A stretch of 64,000 bases of DNA, from the NCBI GenBank assembly GCA_029379385.1, contig CM055617.1, positions 3,348,001 to 3,412,000 of the forward strand, read 5' to 3'. Positions 11,415 through 24,027 of the stretch are shown in pieces. This DNA comes from Quillaja saponaria (lineage: Eukaryota; Streptophyta; Magnoliopsida; Fabales; Quillajaceae). The translations under genes and the position numbers were made by a program. Every line of letters begins with the position of its first letter. Position 1 is the stretch's first letter. The notes under the pieces are model-generated. The model was not told the DNA's origin. It saw only the letters and a program-made list of their open reading frames with translations, and ran no database searches.

Positions 11415-14400
11415 CTAAGCATTCTCTCCATTGATAAGATCCATGACCACACGCTTAATGCTTCCATTGTTTTTCACCAGTAGCTTCCTGTTCACTTCAT
11501 TATCATGGAAACCCTACAAGCACAACCCATGAACCCATATATATTAACATTATGTACTTCACCCAACAAAGTTAAAAATGAAAAGATTGCCAAAAACCAG
11601 AACACTAAACAAATTGAAGTTTCAGCCAGGGAAAAAAAAAAGAATTAAGTTGCTGGCCAAGAAAGATTACCATCTCCTGCAGTTCCTCAAGAATTGGGTC
11701 CCATTCAGAAACACCGCAAAGATCATCCAGTGACTGCTCCAGATTGTATTCATTCATCCTCAAGATCTCCTTGTTCAAAAGGACCTGTTTGAATCCCATT
11801 TCCTCAAGTTCTTTAAGAAGGGTCTCCTCGACAGTATTAACAGGATTATTTGCATCCACCCCTTCAGATGAGGTTGAAGCATTGAAAACTGAGGATTGTG
11901 CATTGGTGGGAGCAGCAGGGGCTGTATCAGAGAAATCAATGATGGGATGTGACACCAAAGACAGTGCCTCAGGAGTTGCAGGGACTAAGGTGTCATCACC
12001 AACCAACGAAGTTTCATTTATAGGGAAGCTACTTTCCTGCTCTTCGGTGTGTTGCTTGTCAATTATCTGCTTCGCAGGCTCTGCAGGTGCATTAGAGTTG
12101 CGGGGTTTGATAAGCATATCATTCAAAACAGGAGGCACACTGTTGTCTGTAACCTCAGGGCCTTTAGACCCACTGCATTCAGGGGGATAATTCAAGTTCA
12201 ATCCTTGGAAGATGTCACAAAATGACTCCTTAAAGGCATCAACCTACACACAAAAATATATAAGCAGTAGCTATTTATTGAAACATTACAAATAAGATCC
12301 AAAAGTAATAGAATATGTTTATAAGCAAGAATTACCATGATAAGAACCCAAACACGTTGCCCAAATTTTTGACCAGATGGGGATGCCATCCTCCAGTACG
12401 AGATGTATCGACCAGGAGACTCAGGTGCTCTACACTCCACTGCAATCTCAAGTTCCTTCTCCATGCGTAAACCTTCCACAGGAATCTGGAATGTTTATTA
12501 ACAAAAAGTTCAAGTCTAAGGTATAAAAAGCAATCCCTCTATATTGATTAAGCAGGTAGATCTTCATAAACAAATACCGTTTCTAATAAACTCACAAACA
12601 AGGTCCATCTCAACGAGAGGATAAAATAACCTTTATTTCTGCTGAATCAGCATCACAAAGTCTGTCTCCACCAATCCAGACAAGTCGAGTTCCCTGAGGC
12701 CACACTAATGTGCCATTGTTGCGCATCCGCCAAATCTTTGTAAAAGGGGTAGATGGGGCCATAATTGTGCCATCTATAACATTAACATCGAAAATGAAAC
12801 GGCTGTCTAGCTTGGGTCGTGTCTGCTTCATAGCACAGTCTGTAAAGAGGGTTGGTAATGTTGGAGGAGCCGTCCATGGATGCTGCATTAATAAAGGGAA
12901 CATGAAAGGAGTACAAATCAACACAGTCTAAATGGAGAAGCCGAAAAGATCAGAAGTCTTAATACCTGTTCATATAAACCCTTAAAGGATCGTGGATGGC
13001 GATAAGACACAGGGCGATCCATTCTGGTGTAATCAGCATCACTACCCATTTCATTGAAGCAGATACTGCAGAGGTCATAATTTTCTTTCCTGCAGAAATG
13101 AACAAGTATCTAAGAACTAAACTGAATTCTCTTGAAAAATTATCAGCTCAATACAAAGAAGTTTCTTACACTTTGGATTTGAAACGAGGACCAGTTATTG
13201 GATAAACACCACAACCGTCACATTGAACACCCTTATGGAAAATACCACCCATAGACTCAGTGTGACTATAGCTTCTTTTAAATGGACTAACACGGAAATT
13301 CCCAACAGAGGGCAAGGCTGAATCATACATAGGCATTCCACTAAATGGACATTCAATTAAAGGACTAGAGCCCGTTTCAATAGTCTTAAATGGGCCAGCA
13401 TAAGGCACAGCAGAACTAGTGGATGCACCACAACCACCAGTTTGTCCATTGGGAACATCTTTCAACTTCATCTCAGATTCCTTCCTATCATTGCCAGCAT
13501 GGACTTTGGGTGCAAATGGTGAAGAATTCACATATGTGAATTGATATGGTTGGAGATCACAAGGGTGGAGATTGAGATCAACAGAAGTAGAAACAGGGGA
13601 AACTGCTTCCCCCACACCTGTAGTTACATTCCCAGAATCCACCTTTTCACTGGTTTTAACAGTAGAGTCCAAAGCCTTAGTGTTTGGGACAGTATCTACT
13701 GGAGGAACAGTGCTCTCAGAAACTCCTCCTTTTGCAATTGAATCAGCTCCAACTTGTGGTTGGGAATCTGAAGTTAGAAAGTATTGTCCAACACTTGGAA
13801 AACATTCCAGAAATTCAGCAATCTTTGGACTAGATGATGCAGTTTTTGCAGCCAGGTCTTGGGATAGCTTAGAAAGTGATTCTCGCACAGGCTCTGGTAC
13901 AGACTTCAAAACATCACTTAGACCAGTGTTGACATGCTGGAATGCAACGGGCATCTGAGGAGAGCTCAAAGGCGTGGAATTTCCACTTGATCTAGGAAGT
14001 GATTTCCCACCTTTGTCATTCTTCATTTCTACATCAATCCTCAAAAATTTCAGGTGCTGTCTCATCACATCACACAGATCATCATCATCTACAAGTGCCA
14101 CCAGATCACCATCTTCATCAACATATCTGAGTATATAATTGGCATCAGGAGGAAAGCTGAAGAGAGAAAGGATTTTTGCCTGTAATCCAGCCATATCAAG
14201 ATCCAATTGTTCATTTTCATTCACCCGAGCATTAAACCGCCTAAGTGTATCCCCAAACTTAACCTGTACCCAAAACCATTGACACAATAAGAAGAGCTGT
14301 ATAATCACCAATCTGTTCTTATATTCTCATTAAGATACATGCACTTTTATTCTCATTAAGATGATACTTTTATTCTATTAAGATACGTGATCTTTTATTC

Positions 14401-16575
14401 TCATTAACATACACGTTCTTTTATTCTAATTAAGATACATGCTCTTTTATTAACATTAAGACACATGGCCATGGAAAACTCCACCAAAACCAACCCTAAT
14501 ATGATGTAAAACCTTATGTGCAATCATTTAATTCCAAATCAGTCAAAAATTTAGATTTAAAATGATCTCAAGGAACATATTCTGAAAACTCACAACACCA
14601 AAACACACAGTAGAAAAATCCATGGTTGAAACCCTCGAGAACAGTATGACTAATTAATAGCACGATGCACGATACACTACAAATGTTCAAAACCTTTATA
14701 ATACACATTGAATAAAATAGAGAGAGAAAAGGGTTGTAGCTTGAATTACCCATGACTACACCCATTAGCTTTATTTATATTAAAACAAAAATAGAAGAGT
14801 ACAACATCTAAACAATGTGGAACTAAACACTCAACACATATACTTTAACACTCTCTCTCAAGCTGGAGCATATAATGCTAAGCTTGTACAAGTAAATCAC
14901 AAGTACCAAAACTCTCAACACTCCGCCTTGCATAAAACAACCTAACAATAGGTTAAACTTCACTCGACTCTGTGCCTAAAACAAAACTAAATCCACATAC
15001 AACTATATGCCATGTAGGTTCACACCCAATGTTAAGCCACATGGCAACAACAACATCTGTTGTGAACTTCTCATAGTCATAAAACAAAATCAGACAACTT
15101 TTGAGTCAGCATTGCAAACAACAACGAAAAGGGAATGTTGAAACTCTTCAAACTTGAACGAGGTTCCTAAAATTAATAGTTGACAGCTACAAAGACTTTT
15201 TTTTCTTCACGATTGGAGATTTTGAGGAGAATAGAGCAAAGGAGAAAACTAGGGTTTAGATCAAACCCACTTTGAATCCTCTGACACCATGTTGACTAAA
15301 ATAGAGAGCGAAAAATGTTGTACCTTGAATTATCCATGAATACACCCATTGGCTTTATTTACATTAAAACAATAACACAAGAGTACCACATCTAAACAAT
15401 ATATACTCTTAACGATACTAACTAGGACTTTTCTTTACCAAAACAAGTTTTTGACTCTTAAGTACATACATGTGATTATAAATACGTGCACAAATATGAT
15501 GACCATGACTTTGATTGTCATTAGGTTTATGGGATTCTAGTCTTAAGTTATCACTAGTTATACAAACTTGGGAGTATGTTCCTCATTCTAAAATAAACAC
15601 TTCAAAAACAACTGATGCATATAACTCATTCATCAATATTGATACATTTGTAAAAAAAAAAAATAGTAGCAGTTCCAAAATCAAATTTGAAAATTTCTTT
15701 CAACATCTATCACAACTTCAGAACAACAATAAAAAACACAGGAAGTCTTACCTCTTAAATGAAGCCAGAATGGCTACGGAAAAAGTGAAAAGAAATACGG
15801 AATAAAATTGCCTCCATTTCAGCATGTATCACCAATTTAAAGGCACAATCCATAATAAACTCTCATAAGTTGAGGAAGGAAACCGTTAGTCATTGTCCCA
15901 TGAGACAGTAAATAGTACATAGAAAGTAAGCACTTACAACTAAAATTAACTGCATTGTTTTATATTAATGCACAGCACAAGGTCTCCATATCAAGTAATT
16001 GTATTAAAATAAAATTGATCTTGGTACCAAGCAATGAGTAATTGGCTATGAAGAATGGATCTTTTCTGGAGCCATGTCCAATCTAGAGTACACTTCTGAA
16101 CCACACAGAAATATCCTTCGGTGTGGTATTATTGCACCTGTGCTCCTTACATATTTCAATTCCATCTATTTCACCTAACCTTTCTGATTTTATTTTTTTT
16201 AAATTAAAATTAAAAATAACAGTAAGTGATTTCAGAGCGAAATGTCAAACTATTGGACATTCTTATTTATTTTCTACGAGGGCAAGATCAATTGATCAGT
16301 CCTAAAACAGATAGAGATATAAGAAAAATATTAACCCTTCCAACTAAATTTTTATTCAAGCCCCATATCAGCTACCCAAAACATCATGAACCTATGCAAT
16401 AAACCAGATGGAAGTCTCAATCAAGTAAACTGAAACATCAACAATTTCTCCGCTTTTCCAAAGACTTTCTCAGAATCCAAACACGGTATATATAATATAC
16501 GAAAATCAAACATGGAACCAAATAACGAGAATAAGGAGTTAAAATTGTCACCTTGATCACCAAAGTAGACTCCAT
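11415..16575 (-). CDS. NBR1, selective autophagy receptor
   Basis: Seven exons: 16575-16552, 14263-13170, 13089-12966, 12882-12631, 12485-12336, 12243-11671 and 11513-11415. They are in phase and give about 771 residues; known plant NBR1/Joka2 proteins are about 700-850. Domain order fits NBR1. A PB1 domain (about 5-90, with acidic YVDEDGDLVALVDDDDL) allows oligomerisation. A ZZ zinc finger starts at C356/C359 and continues through C380/C383. An NBR1/FW domain (about 420-550) contains KIWRMRNNGTLVWP and SPGRYISYWRMASP. Two UBA domains lie at the C-terminus. Between them is an Atg8-interacting motif, W729-D-P-I732. The protein links ubiquitinated cargo to Atg8 on the phagophore. Exon 1 encodes only MESTLVIK, and the 2.3-kb intron 1 holds a miniature LTR element and a minisatellite. 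The leader upstream of 16575 may itself be spliced. AAACCCTAA-like sequence lies near 16650-16660. Confidence 0.95.
14315..14469. repeat. degenerate minisatellite in NBR1 intron 1
   Basis: About six imperfect copies of a 24-30 bp unit related to CTTTTATTCTCATTAAGATA, starting shortly upstream of NBR1 exon 2. The copies differ by substitutions and small indels, so the array is not newly formed. No function is apparent. Confidence 0.75.
14706..15414 (-). mobile_element. TRIM-like miniature LTR retrotransposon in NBR1 intron 1
   Basis: Two direct repeats, 14706-14850 (about 145 bp) and 15290-15414 (about 125 bp, with a 20-bp internal deletion), flank roughly 440 bp with no coding capacity. Read on the minus strand, the 15290 repeat ends CA and is followed directly by TGGTGTCAGAGG (15289-15278). 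This resembles the primer-binding site for initiator tRNA-Met (TGGTATCAGAG). At the other end CAGCTTGAGAGAGAG (14865-14851) looks like a polypurine tract, followed by TGTTAAAG at the repeat start. Flanks ATACA (14701-14705) and ATACT (15415-15419) could be a 5-bp target duplication. Size and parts fit a terminal-repeat retrotransposon in miniature. It lies in the same orientation as NBR1. LTR divergence suggests an old insertion. Confidence 0.75.
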
Positions 16576-17963
16576 AGTTTCAACCCAAAACGAAACACCG
16601 ATCAGAACACGCGTGGCAGTGAGCTGCGAGAAAAATACCCGACGCCCTGAACCTTAACCCTAATTTGATGAAAAAGGTTGAAGAATTGTTCAAACTTCAA
16701 ATACAAGGACGAAGAAATCGGAGAGGATTAAACAAATAAATAAATAAAAGAGAGATTTGGTCCGTTAAAGAATCGTACCCGTAAGCCGCTGTTAACGCTC
16801 TCGCTTCTCTTCTCCCTCAAAATCTAAACGACTGGAAGTGTGTGAAACTGTGAATTGTGAAATTCTTGTTACGTATGCCGCCAACTTAAGCGGGATTGCG
16901 GGACCCGCCAAATTAAATATGCATTTCATATTTAATTCGTATATGTTACCAACTCGACCGGTGAAATAAAACTACATGCTGAAAGTCTAGAAAAATAAAA
17001 AATACAAGATAATATTAGGTAGGGATTGACAAATTCGAATCAAATAATTTTGAACAGAAAAACTGCAAATTTGAATTTGAATATTCATATTTATAAGATA
17101 ATTTGGCAAAAAAAAATTTAAAATATGAATAAAAAATTATTTATTTTAATATTAATTTCAATTTAAATATGAAATCATACCATGTTATTAAAAAACTTGA
17201 ATAACATTCAATTCTAAGTTAAATATTTTCATTCTTATTCGGTCTAACAAATTCCAACTCTAAGAATGTATTGAAATTGAATTCACAAATTCCAACCCCA
17301 AGAATGTGTTTAAATTGAAACATAAGATAGTACCATAAACCATTTATAAGAAAATTGTTATTGACATAAATTACAGACAAGATTGATCAATAACCAAAAT
17401 CTTTCATCATTGAGATATTAAGTCAATGTCAATGAGAGAAACATAACTTTCTTTCCTTTTTGACCAAGTAGATAAAAAAAATAATAATAATTGTTTTCAA
17501 AGAATTTATTTACTATATTATTGTCTGAAATAGGAAGTTCTTCCCGCTGAATCTGAGAGATTTTGGAAGTTTTGTATACATAAATCCCACCCAATTTTGT
17601 GTTAATCATTCCTAAACGAATGATTTTGTTCACTCTCAATGCCAGAATTCCTTGATTTGAACCCAAAGACTAAATTGTTAAGTAGCATATTCTTGTTAGT
17701 AACAATACAACTCGTGCATAAAAGATTCTCCTACACGTAAATTGTCCTGAACAACTTGAATACTCCATCAATCCGAGCAAAGCAAAAAAAGAGAATTCAA
17801 TCCAGAGCTAGTATAAGTAGAAGCAGTAGCAAGAGGAAATATAAAAGAAAGAAAAATATGGAGTAATTACATTCTGCAGCAAAAACTACCATCCAATCTT
17901 TATCAGATGCATCTGCCAGCAAAACAAGGAGAATGACTAAGATAGTCCTAATGGATCATCCCG
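16576..17963. other. NBR1 promoter/leader and PIRL 3' flank
   Basis: The first part contains the NBR1 5' leader. A pyrimidine-rich stretch at about 16790-16830 and a GTACGATT donor-like site suggest a leader intron. The rest is very AT-rich. A 38-bp unit containing ACAAATTCCAAC occurs twice around 17247-17320. No protein gene is visible; the minus-strand open frame at 17418-17666 has no family pattern. Confidence 0.4.
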
Positions 17964-20833
17964 TTATAGCTGCTGATCAAGATAAGGGTCACTAGGAGGC
18001 CGAGGAGATCCCAGATATTCAGACACATTTGAAACGTAAGTTTTCAACAAGGAAGTGCTGCGGGTTAACCATCCAGTCTGTGATGGTACTTGCACTTCAA
18101 GTGTGCTCTTTTTTTCTTCCTCGAGTAGTATATCAAGCCACCTCTTAGCCATAAATGCCTTCACAGCTTCAACTCCTTGACTCACAATCTCCAATGGTGG
18201 CATCACAAGAGGATTTTGTTCCAGGTTCAGTTTGATCAAGTTGTCAAGACGACCAAAGGAATCAGGAAGCATGTGAATCTGATTGTTGCTAAGATCAAGC
18301 TCCCTGAGGTTGATTAGATCACCAAACGTCTCAGGAAGTTCTTTCATGTCAGTGAAATTGTTGCCAAGGTTGAGAACTTCAAGATTAGTCAATTTTCCAA
18401 TTGCAACGGGAAGTCCGCGGAGCTCATTAAAGTGAGCATCCAAATAGTACAAAGACCTCATGTCACAAATAGAGGAGGGAAGAAATCGAATCTTGTTCAA
18501 TTGGATTGAAAGCTTCTGTAGGTTCGGTAATTCATAACCAATGTTTGTAGGCAAGTAGGACAGATTGTTGAAGCTCACATCCAACTCTACCAATGACCTA
18601 AATCATTTAACATGCTGAAATGCTTGACTCCACATAAAATAAAAAAGGAAAACAAATAAAATTGGAAAGAACATGTTCCATCCATGAATTTCGATTTAGT
18701 TTGTTGTGCTCAAATTACCTGCAATGACATAAAGAGTCGGGAAGAGCATTCAGCTTGTTTCCAGAGACATTCAGGATTTTCAGTTTCTGCAGCAGGCCTA
18801 TTGAATCCGGCAGAAACTCCAAAAGGTTTGAAGAGACATTAAGTTCCTCAAGATTTTCTAGCCCAGCAATTGAGTCAGGAAGGACCTATGATCACACAAG
18901 AAAAAGAACGATAAATATGACAAAGAATAATTTCTTTCCCCTACTCTTTTTTTGGTTGGGCAGTTATTTTGTCATTCCTATCCCCTTATGTTTTTTTTAC
19001 AAGTACCTATGCTCATGTACTCTCCAGCTTTCTTTTTCTTTTCTTCCCTCAGTAAATACACGAAGATGGGCAATGATTCAGAACCAACCCTCCTCCCCAA
19101 ATAAAAACAAAGTCTGTGAGGGAAGACGTGAGTGTATAATGTCTACCACCCTCTAACAACTACTATAACAACTGGAGCAATAGAACAACCAAAAAAAGAA
19201 GAATTAAAGAAAATCTCTCAAGTGAGATTAAGATTACAGCCTCATTACACCCCTTAAATTAGTAAGCATTTTCACCTCCTTTTATTTGAACTTGCTCCTC
19301 TTATTTCCCATGTTCAACTCAGTCTGCAAAGCACTCACATAGGCAGCAGAAAAGGGATGAAAAAATAAAGTAAACAACCAACCAAAATCAGGCATAGATG
19401 TGATAGTTTTGAGAATTGAATATTTTAAAACTACAGTATTATTAGGGCATAACCCTTCTCTCACACTTGTCCATACTTAACCAGGGGCCAATCAATCACA
19501 ACAAAGAGAAGCAAAAATAGAAAGAAAGATGGGGTCAAGAACAAAAGGGCAGGGAATAGCATGGACAAGGATTAAGGAGAAAGAGAGAGAGAGAAACATG
19601 GGGTGTCTAAGTTTTAATCTGAAACTCCGAAGAATCTGAATGCAATCACAAAACTACAATCTATTTTGCCAACCTTCCACTAAAACTCATGTCATTTCAT
19701 ACCTAGTAATTAATCCCAACCAAAGCAACAGAAACCCTTGAATGAAGTACATTAAATTCTAATACTTCAAGAATATGCGTTCTCAAATTACATTACTCGT
19801 TTACTAGTTATTATCTCAATCCCCATAAAAGTGAAAACATACCAATCCTTGAAACTTAATGTTCCAAGAGAACAATCACCACACACAGTGCATTGTGTAA
19901 GAGTTTCACACTTTCACTAGGACAATATATCTTAAGCTACTGATATATACTTAACAGAACAGTAAAAGGCTCATTGTGATCAATGCGGGTATATTATTTT
20001 CAGGAAACACAAAACTTAAAGGTTATAAGATTAGCTACCTCCAGTTGATTGCTTGAAATATTAAGCACCAGTAAGCCACGAAAATGGCCAAACGCCTCAG
20101 GCAGGTACCGCAACTGTCGCCCAGAAAGATCTACAAGCTCCAACCCTTTTCCCGATGCCTCCTGTAGTATTCCTACGACCTCTTCATTAACCTCCTCGTT
20201 AACAAGCCCACCTCCCTCAGCACCTTCAGCTACCGCCTCAGCCGACTCGTAAATCTTCGCTAACCTATGCTCTGCATCCTTCAGCAGCTTCTCATAAGCT
20301 TCATGCATCTCATCCAATTTAATAACCGATTTGTACACTTGCTTCTCTTTCTCCAGTAAAAGCCTGCAATTTTTCTCCTTTTCAGCCTGGTGAGCTCTCC
20401 ATTGCAAGCGATCGACATCAGTGGGCCGCGGCGACAACACAATCTCCTCGAGCTGTTCGCACAAACTGGCTTCAATATCAGCAAGCTTAGCCTTGGCTTT
20501 GTCGACAGCCTCATGATCAGGTCGTTCACCGAGAGCCCGAAGAATCGATCGGGTCTGGGCAACATCAGAGATAGCCCGGGTCATGGATGCCAATACTTTC
20601 GGGTCAGTCAGATGGGGCATTTGGCCTAAAATTTCGCTTTGCCCTCCTCCACCCGAAAAAGTTGAGGTTGAAGGGTCAGACGGTGGTCTTAATGATGGAG
20701 TAGATGGTTGTTCGATGTCGAATTGGACTGAAATTTGATCAGAACCACCGAGAGTGGCGTGTCTGGGTCCGAGAGAAGGTAGTCGGGACATGACGTAGGA
20801 GAGAAGCGGGAAGCTTTTCGGGTTCGGATCCAT
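17964..20833 (-). CDS. plant intracellular Ras-group-related LRR protein (PIRL1/PIRL9-like)
   Basis: Three exons, 20833-20039, 18885-18719 and 18597-17964, join in phase to about 531 residues. The N-terminus [20 protein letters not shown] is the conserved start of the PIRL1/PIRL9 group. It is followed by a Pro/Ser/Gly-rich linker and a charged helical region (about 95-220, probably coiled coil). About ten leucine-rich repeats (about 230-480) have the 23-residue LxxLxLSxNxLxxLPxSIxxL spacing typical of Ras-group LRRs. The C-terminal segment [20 protein letters not shown] closes the LRR block. There is no signal peptide, membrane segment or kinase, so it is an intracellular scaffold type. Arabidopsis relatives PIRL1 and PIRL9 act in pollen development. 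I cannot tell which is orthologous. Intron 1 is 1.15 kb. Confidence 0.9.
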
Positions 20834-21958
20834 GTTAGGTCTGAAATGTGAATGACTGGGATTGGGATTGAGATTGGGGTTTGGGATCGACGATATTAGA
20901 GAGGAAGATGATGGTTTTGTTTTGTCGTTAACTGGTTTGTTGGCTGAGGCAATTAAATGGTTAACGACACCTCAAGCAGCGAAAAAATATTGTCGTTTCT
21001 GCAAATGAGGGCGCCATGAATTGAAACGAATGGTTGGGAACAAAGGAAACAAGATAAATATATAGACCGCTGGACGGCATTTGGCTGAATATGAAGCAGA
21101 CATTTCACGAATCAACAGATCCAGCTCATGTGATGCGAATCCAAACAGTAAAACAGTTGATTTTAACCAAATTAGGTTAATTTATCCAAAATATTTATTT
21201 ACACATGTGTAATGTGCTTAATTCAATAAAGAATTGGAGACATTATAAAATATGTACTAATTGTAATTGATTCACAAATATTTTAATTTTACAATAAATT
21301 ATGACTAATAATGAATCTAAAAAAGCTAAGCCAATGGAGTTGAGTAAAATCATCAAAAATAAATAAATATAGATTACAATGAGCATTAGTAAGTAGCCAA
21401 CTAACACTTCAACATATAACTCCATCTCAACTCGGGTAATAATACAAAAATCCCTAACCGCTCTAGTAAAATCATTCTTCTTATTTTTGGAATATATGAA
21501 GTTTGAATTTAAAAATTACAATAATTCTTCTATATCCATTCATTAACAGAACACCCCGACGAAACATTTGGAGGAGGGCAGCACAAACTCCAACCCCAAG
21601 TGGGATACTCGTAAAAAAAAACAAAAAAACAATCATTGCAGAATGAATCTCAACCCTCATTTGGTCTACTGCTAAATTTTGTTCTGAAAAAATAAAAGAG
21701 GACTAAGATTTTCAACCCCAAAAGTGCCATAAGATTAAAGATACAGATGTTTCGATCCCACAATGCGTACACTTGTACCATCAATAACTTTAAACCTACA
21801 CCTGGGATGCAGTAAACCACACCCCAAACATGTTGTTACTCATAGTTCCGGCCAGTGTGAATGCGACTGAGAAGCAGACGGAGGATCACGGTCATAGACG
21901 TAGAAGAAAGCAGTACTGGGTGTGACTGAGAAACTGAGAAAGAGAAAGAGAAAGAACA
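20834..21958. other. divergent promoter region
   Basis: About 1.1 kb separates the start of PIRL (minus) and the start of the acidic-protein gene (plus), so it probably contains both promoters. Sequence near 20834-20890 is G-rich leader of PIRL. The middle, 21180-21500, is AT-rich. An AG-rich leader (GAGAAAGAGAAAGAG) ends just before the ATG at 21959. I see no repeat or RNA gene. Confidence 0.4.
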
Positions 21959-24027
21959 ATGTTGCAATTCCCGGCTTATATGACGCAGTACCCATGTTCC
22001 ACAAAAACGATTCCTCCTTCGTTTCTGCTACCATCTCAGTGGCCCCAGCCCCACAACGAAGAGCTCGTTCTAGCCACGGAGGAGTCCGATTTTGAAGAAA
22101 AGGTACTTGCTTTAGAATCCGGAATGAAAACCCAATTCGTTGATTACGCTTATTTTGACATACATCTTATTTTAGTCAGTCAGCTTTGCTCTCAATGATT
22201 GTTGGGAAATACAGGGAAGGAAAGGAAAGTTACTTACTGAAACTGTTTCTGGGAAACCAGGGAAAAAGGAAGTTAAAAATTAGGCTTATGTATTCTGGAA
22301 AATGCTGATTCTTGCTTCTGATATGGTGATCTTTATGGTAGCAATTGTTAGATTTTATACAGCTTTAAGACTTGATAGTTCTACCATTAATTAATTTTAA
22401 TTATGGGAAATAACTTTCCTATGCATTAGAGCTGTAGAGTTTGATATGAAACTGAATTGGTTGCCCAGTTTCTATAGTATAATCATCTGAATTTTAATCT
22501 CTGGTAATGGCAAACATTTAAAAGGTTCTCTACTGGTCTATTATGTGAAATATAGCACTTAAATGAAAAGCAATGGAGTCACCTCAAGACCATACATCTC
22601 TTTAGTATGCGTATTATATGAGTCCTGTCTTATTTTGATAGGCTAAAAACTTCTCTTTAATTTTGTTTATTCAATTTATGTTAGAGGACGGATTCCTTTG
22701 AAAATCTCTCTAGTTGCTTAGCTTAGCACCGCATCAGCAGTTTTCATGGCTCCTTAAATATATAGGTTTGTGAGAGGTAGCAGTTTCAGAAATCTATTCT
22801 ATAGTGAACTTGGCCAATAAGGGTGTCAAGTTTTATGGTTTGAGAGTCGCAGAAGTATTTCTTTGTTTTGGACTTTGCTTAAACAAGGAAATTTTGATAT
22901 TACATGGGTGCTTGAGCGTATAGAACATTGATTTCATTTGACAGAACCTCAACCAAAATAGAACATGCTAGAGTAACCTATGGGAAAGTTGAGAAACAAT
23001 GTTATATTGGGGAGAGTGCAGAGTCTGGAGACAGTTGATTTCAGCATCTGCATCTGCTCCTTGTGGTGCTTGTGAGTAATTATATTTTCTATGAAACTTC
23101 AATTTGCTGATAGAAGAGCTAAAGTCAAGGAATCTGAACTATTACGTTCTGGATGACAAGTTGAGCTTCAGGGCTTGCTTTTCAAGCCATCAAGTAAAAG
23201 GAATAGATGCAGATAGATCCTAAATTAAATTAATGTACATGGATTTCAACCAAAACTACTAGGAATTGTTTCAGAAGTTAAAGGCTTAAAGCTCATGTTT
23301 GGAACTTGCAAGTTGCAACAATTACATAGCTGATTAGGAAGTAACATGAGATAGGAGTGCATGGATGAACAGATTTTTGAGGTCTGCACAAGTCAGAGGT
23401 TCATGCCTTCTGAATAACATCTCATGGTTTCGTTTCATATCTTTGTGATTAGTCAAACCTTGGTCTTGAAATGTGAAACAGCCTCCTCGACCTTGACTAT
23501 GTAATTCATTTTGCAGGTTTTCTATTCGTACCAAAACTGTACTAAGTACAACATGGGTTTAATTCCTTTAACTAGTTAAAGACATACTATAATTAGGCAG
23601 GACATAAGTTGGAAGTAAACTCTGCGTAGAAGATATGCATTCCACGACTTGGTGGTTAGGCCTTTAACCTTCAAGTGATCTAATATTTGAGAACTTGTGG
23701 AGATAATGAGAGAAAAAGATATGTAATTAAAATCGTATAGATGGAATGTGCTTTATACTTTTTATAAGCTGGGTGTTGTGCTTCTTGTTTGACTCATCAA
23801 TATCAATTTTGTACGAGTCATTTCAGTGTAATGAAATCAGGAAGACTAATAGCATCCTGGTTGTGATCGGGAAAACCACTGTTGACAATGATAAAGAAGA
23901 CTTTGACAATGATGCTGATGACACTTGGACAATGCAGAGGAATCTGGGGGTGAAGAGTTTGAGCAAGAAACTGGTTGAAGTTGCTCTACATCAGTACCCG
24001 TACATCTTGCATATGTTTGAAACTTAA
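21959..24027 (+). CDS. small acidic protein of unknown function, probably frameshifted at its end
   Basis: Two exons: 21959-22102, ending GAAGAAAAG|GTACTT, and 23827-24027, after TTTCAG. They join in phase to 114 residues. The protein starts MLQFPAYMTQYPCSTKTIP and has an acidic stretch DFEEK at the splice. Exon 2 carries CNEIRKTNSILVVIGKTTVD followed by DNDKEDFDNDADD. After that acidic run the frame turns into TWTMQRNLGVKSL and ends VEVALHQYPYILHMFET. In another frame the same bases continue acidic (DNAEESGGEEFEQETG) to a stop at 23976-23978. A 1-2 base indel near 23920 is therefore suspected. I do not recognise a domain. The acidic tail could suggest a nuclear or chaperone-like role, but that is a guess. 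Confidence 0.6.

Noticed and set aside
11744..12190. A 148-codon plus-strand frame
   Set aside because: It is antisense to NBR1 exon 6 and has no independent support.
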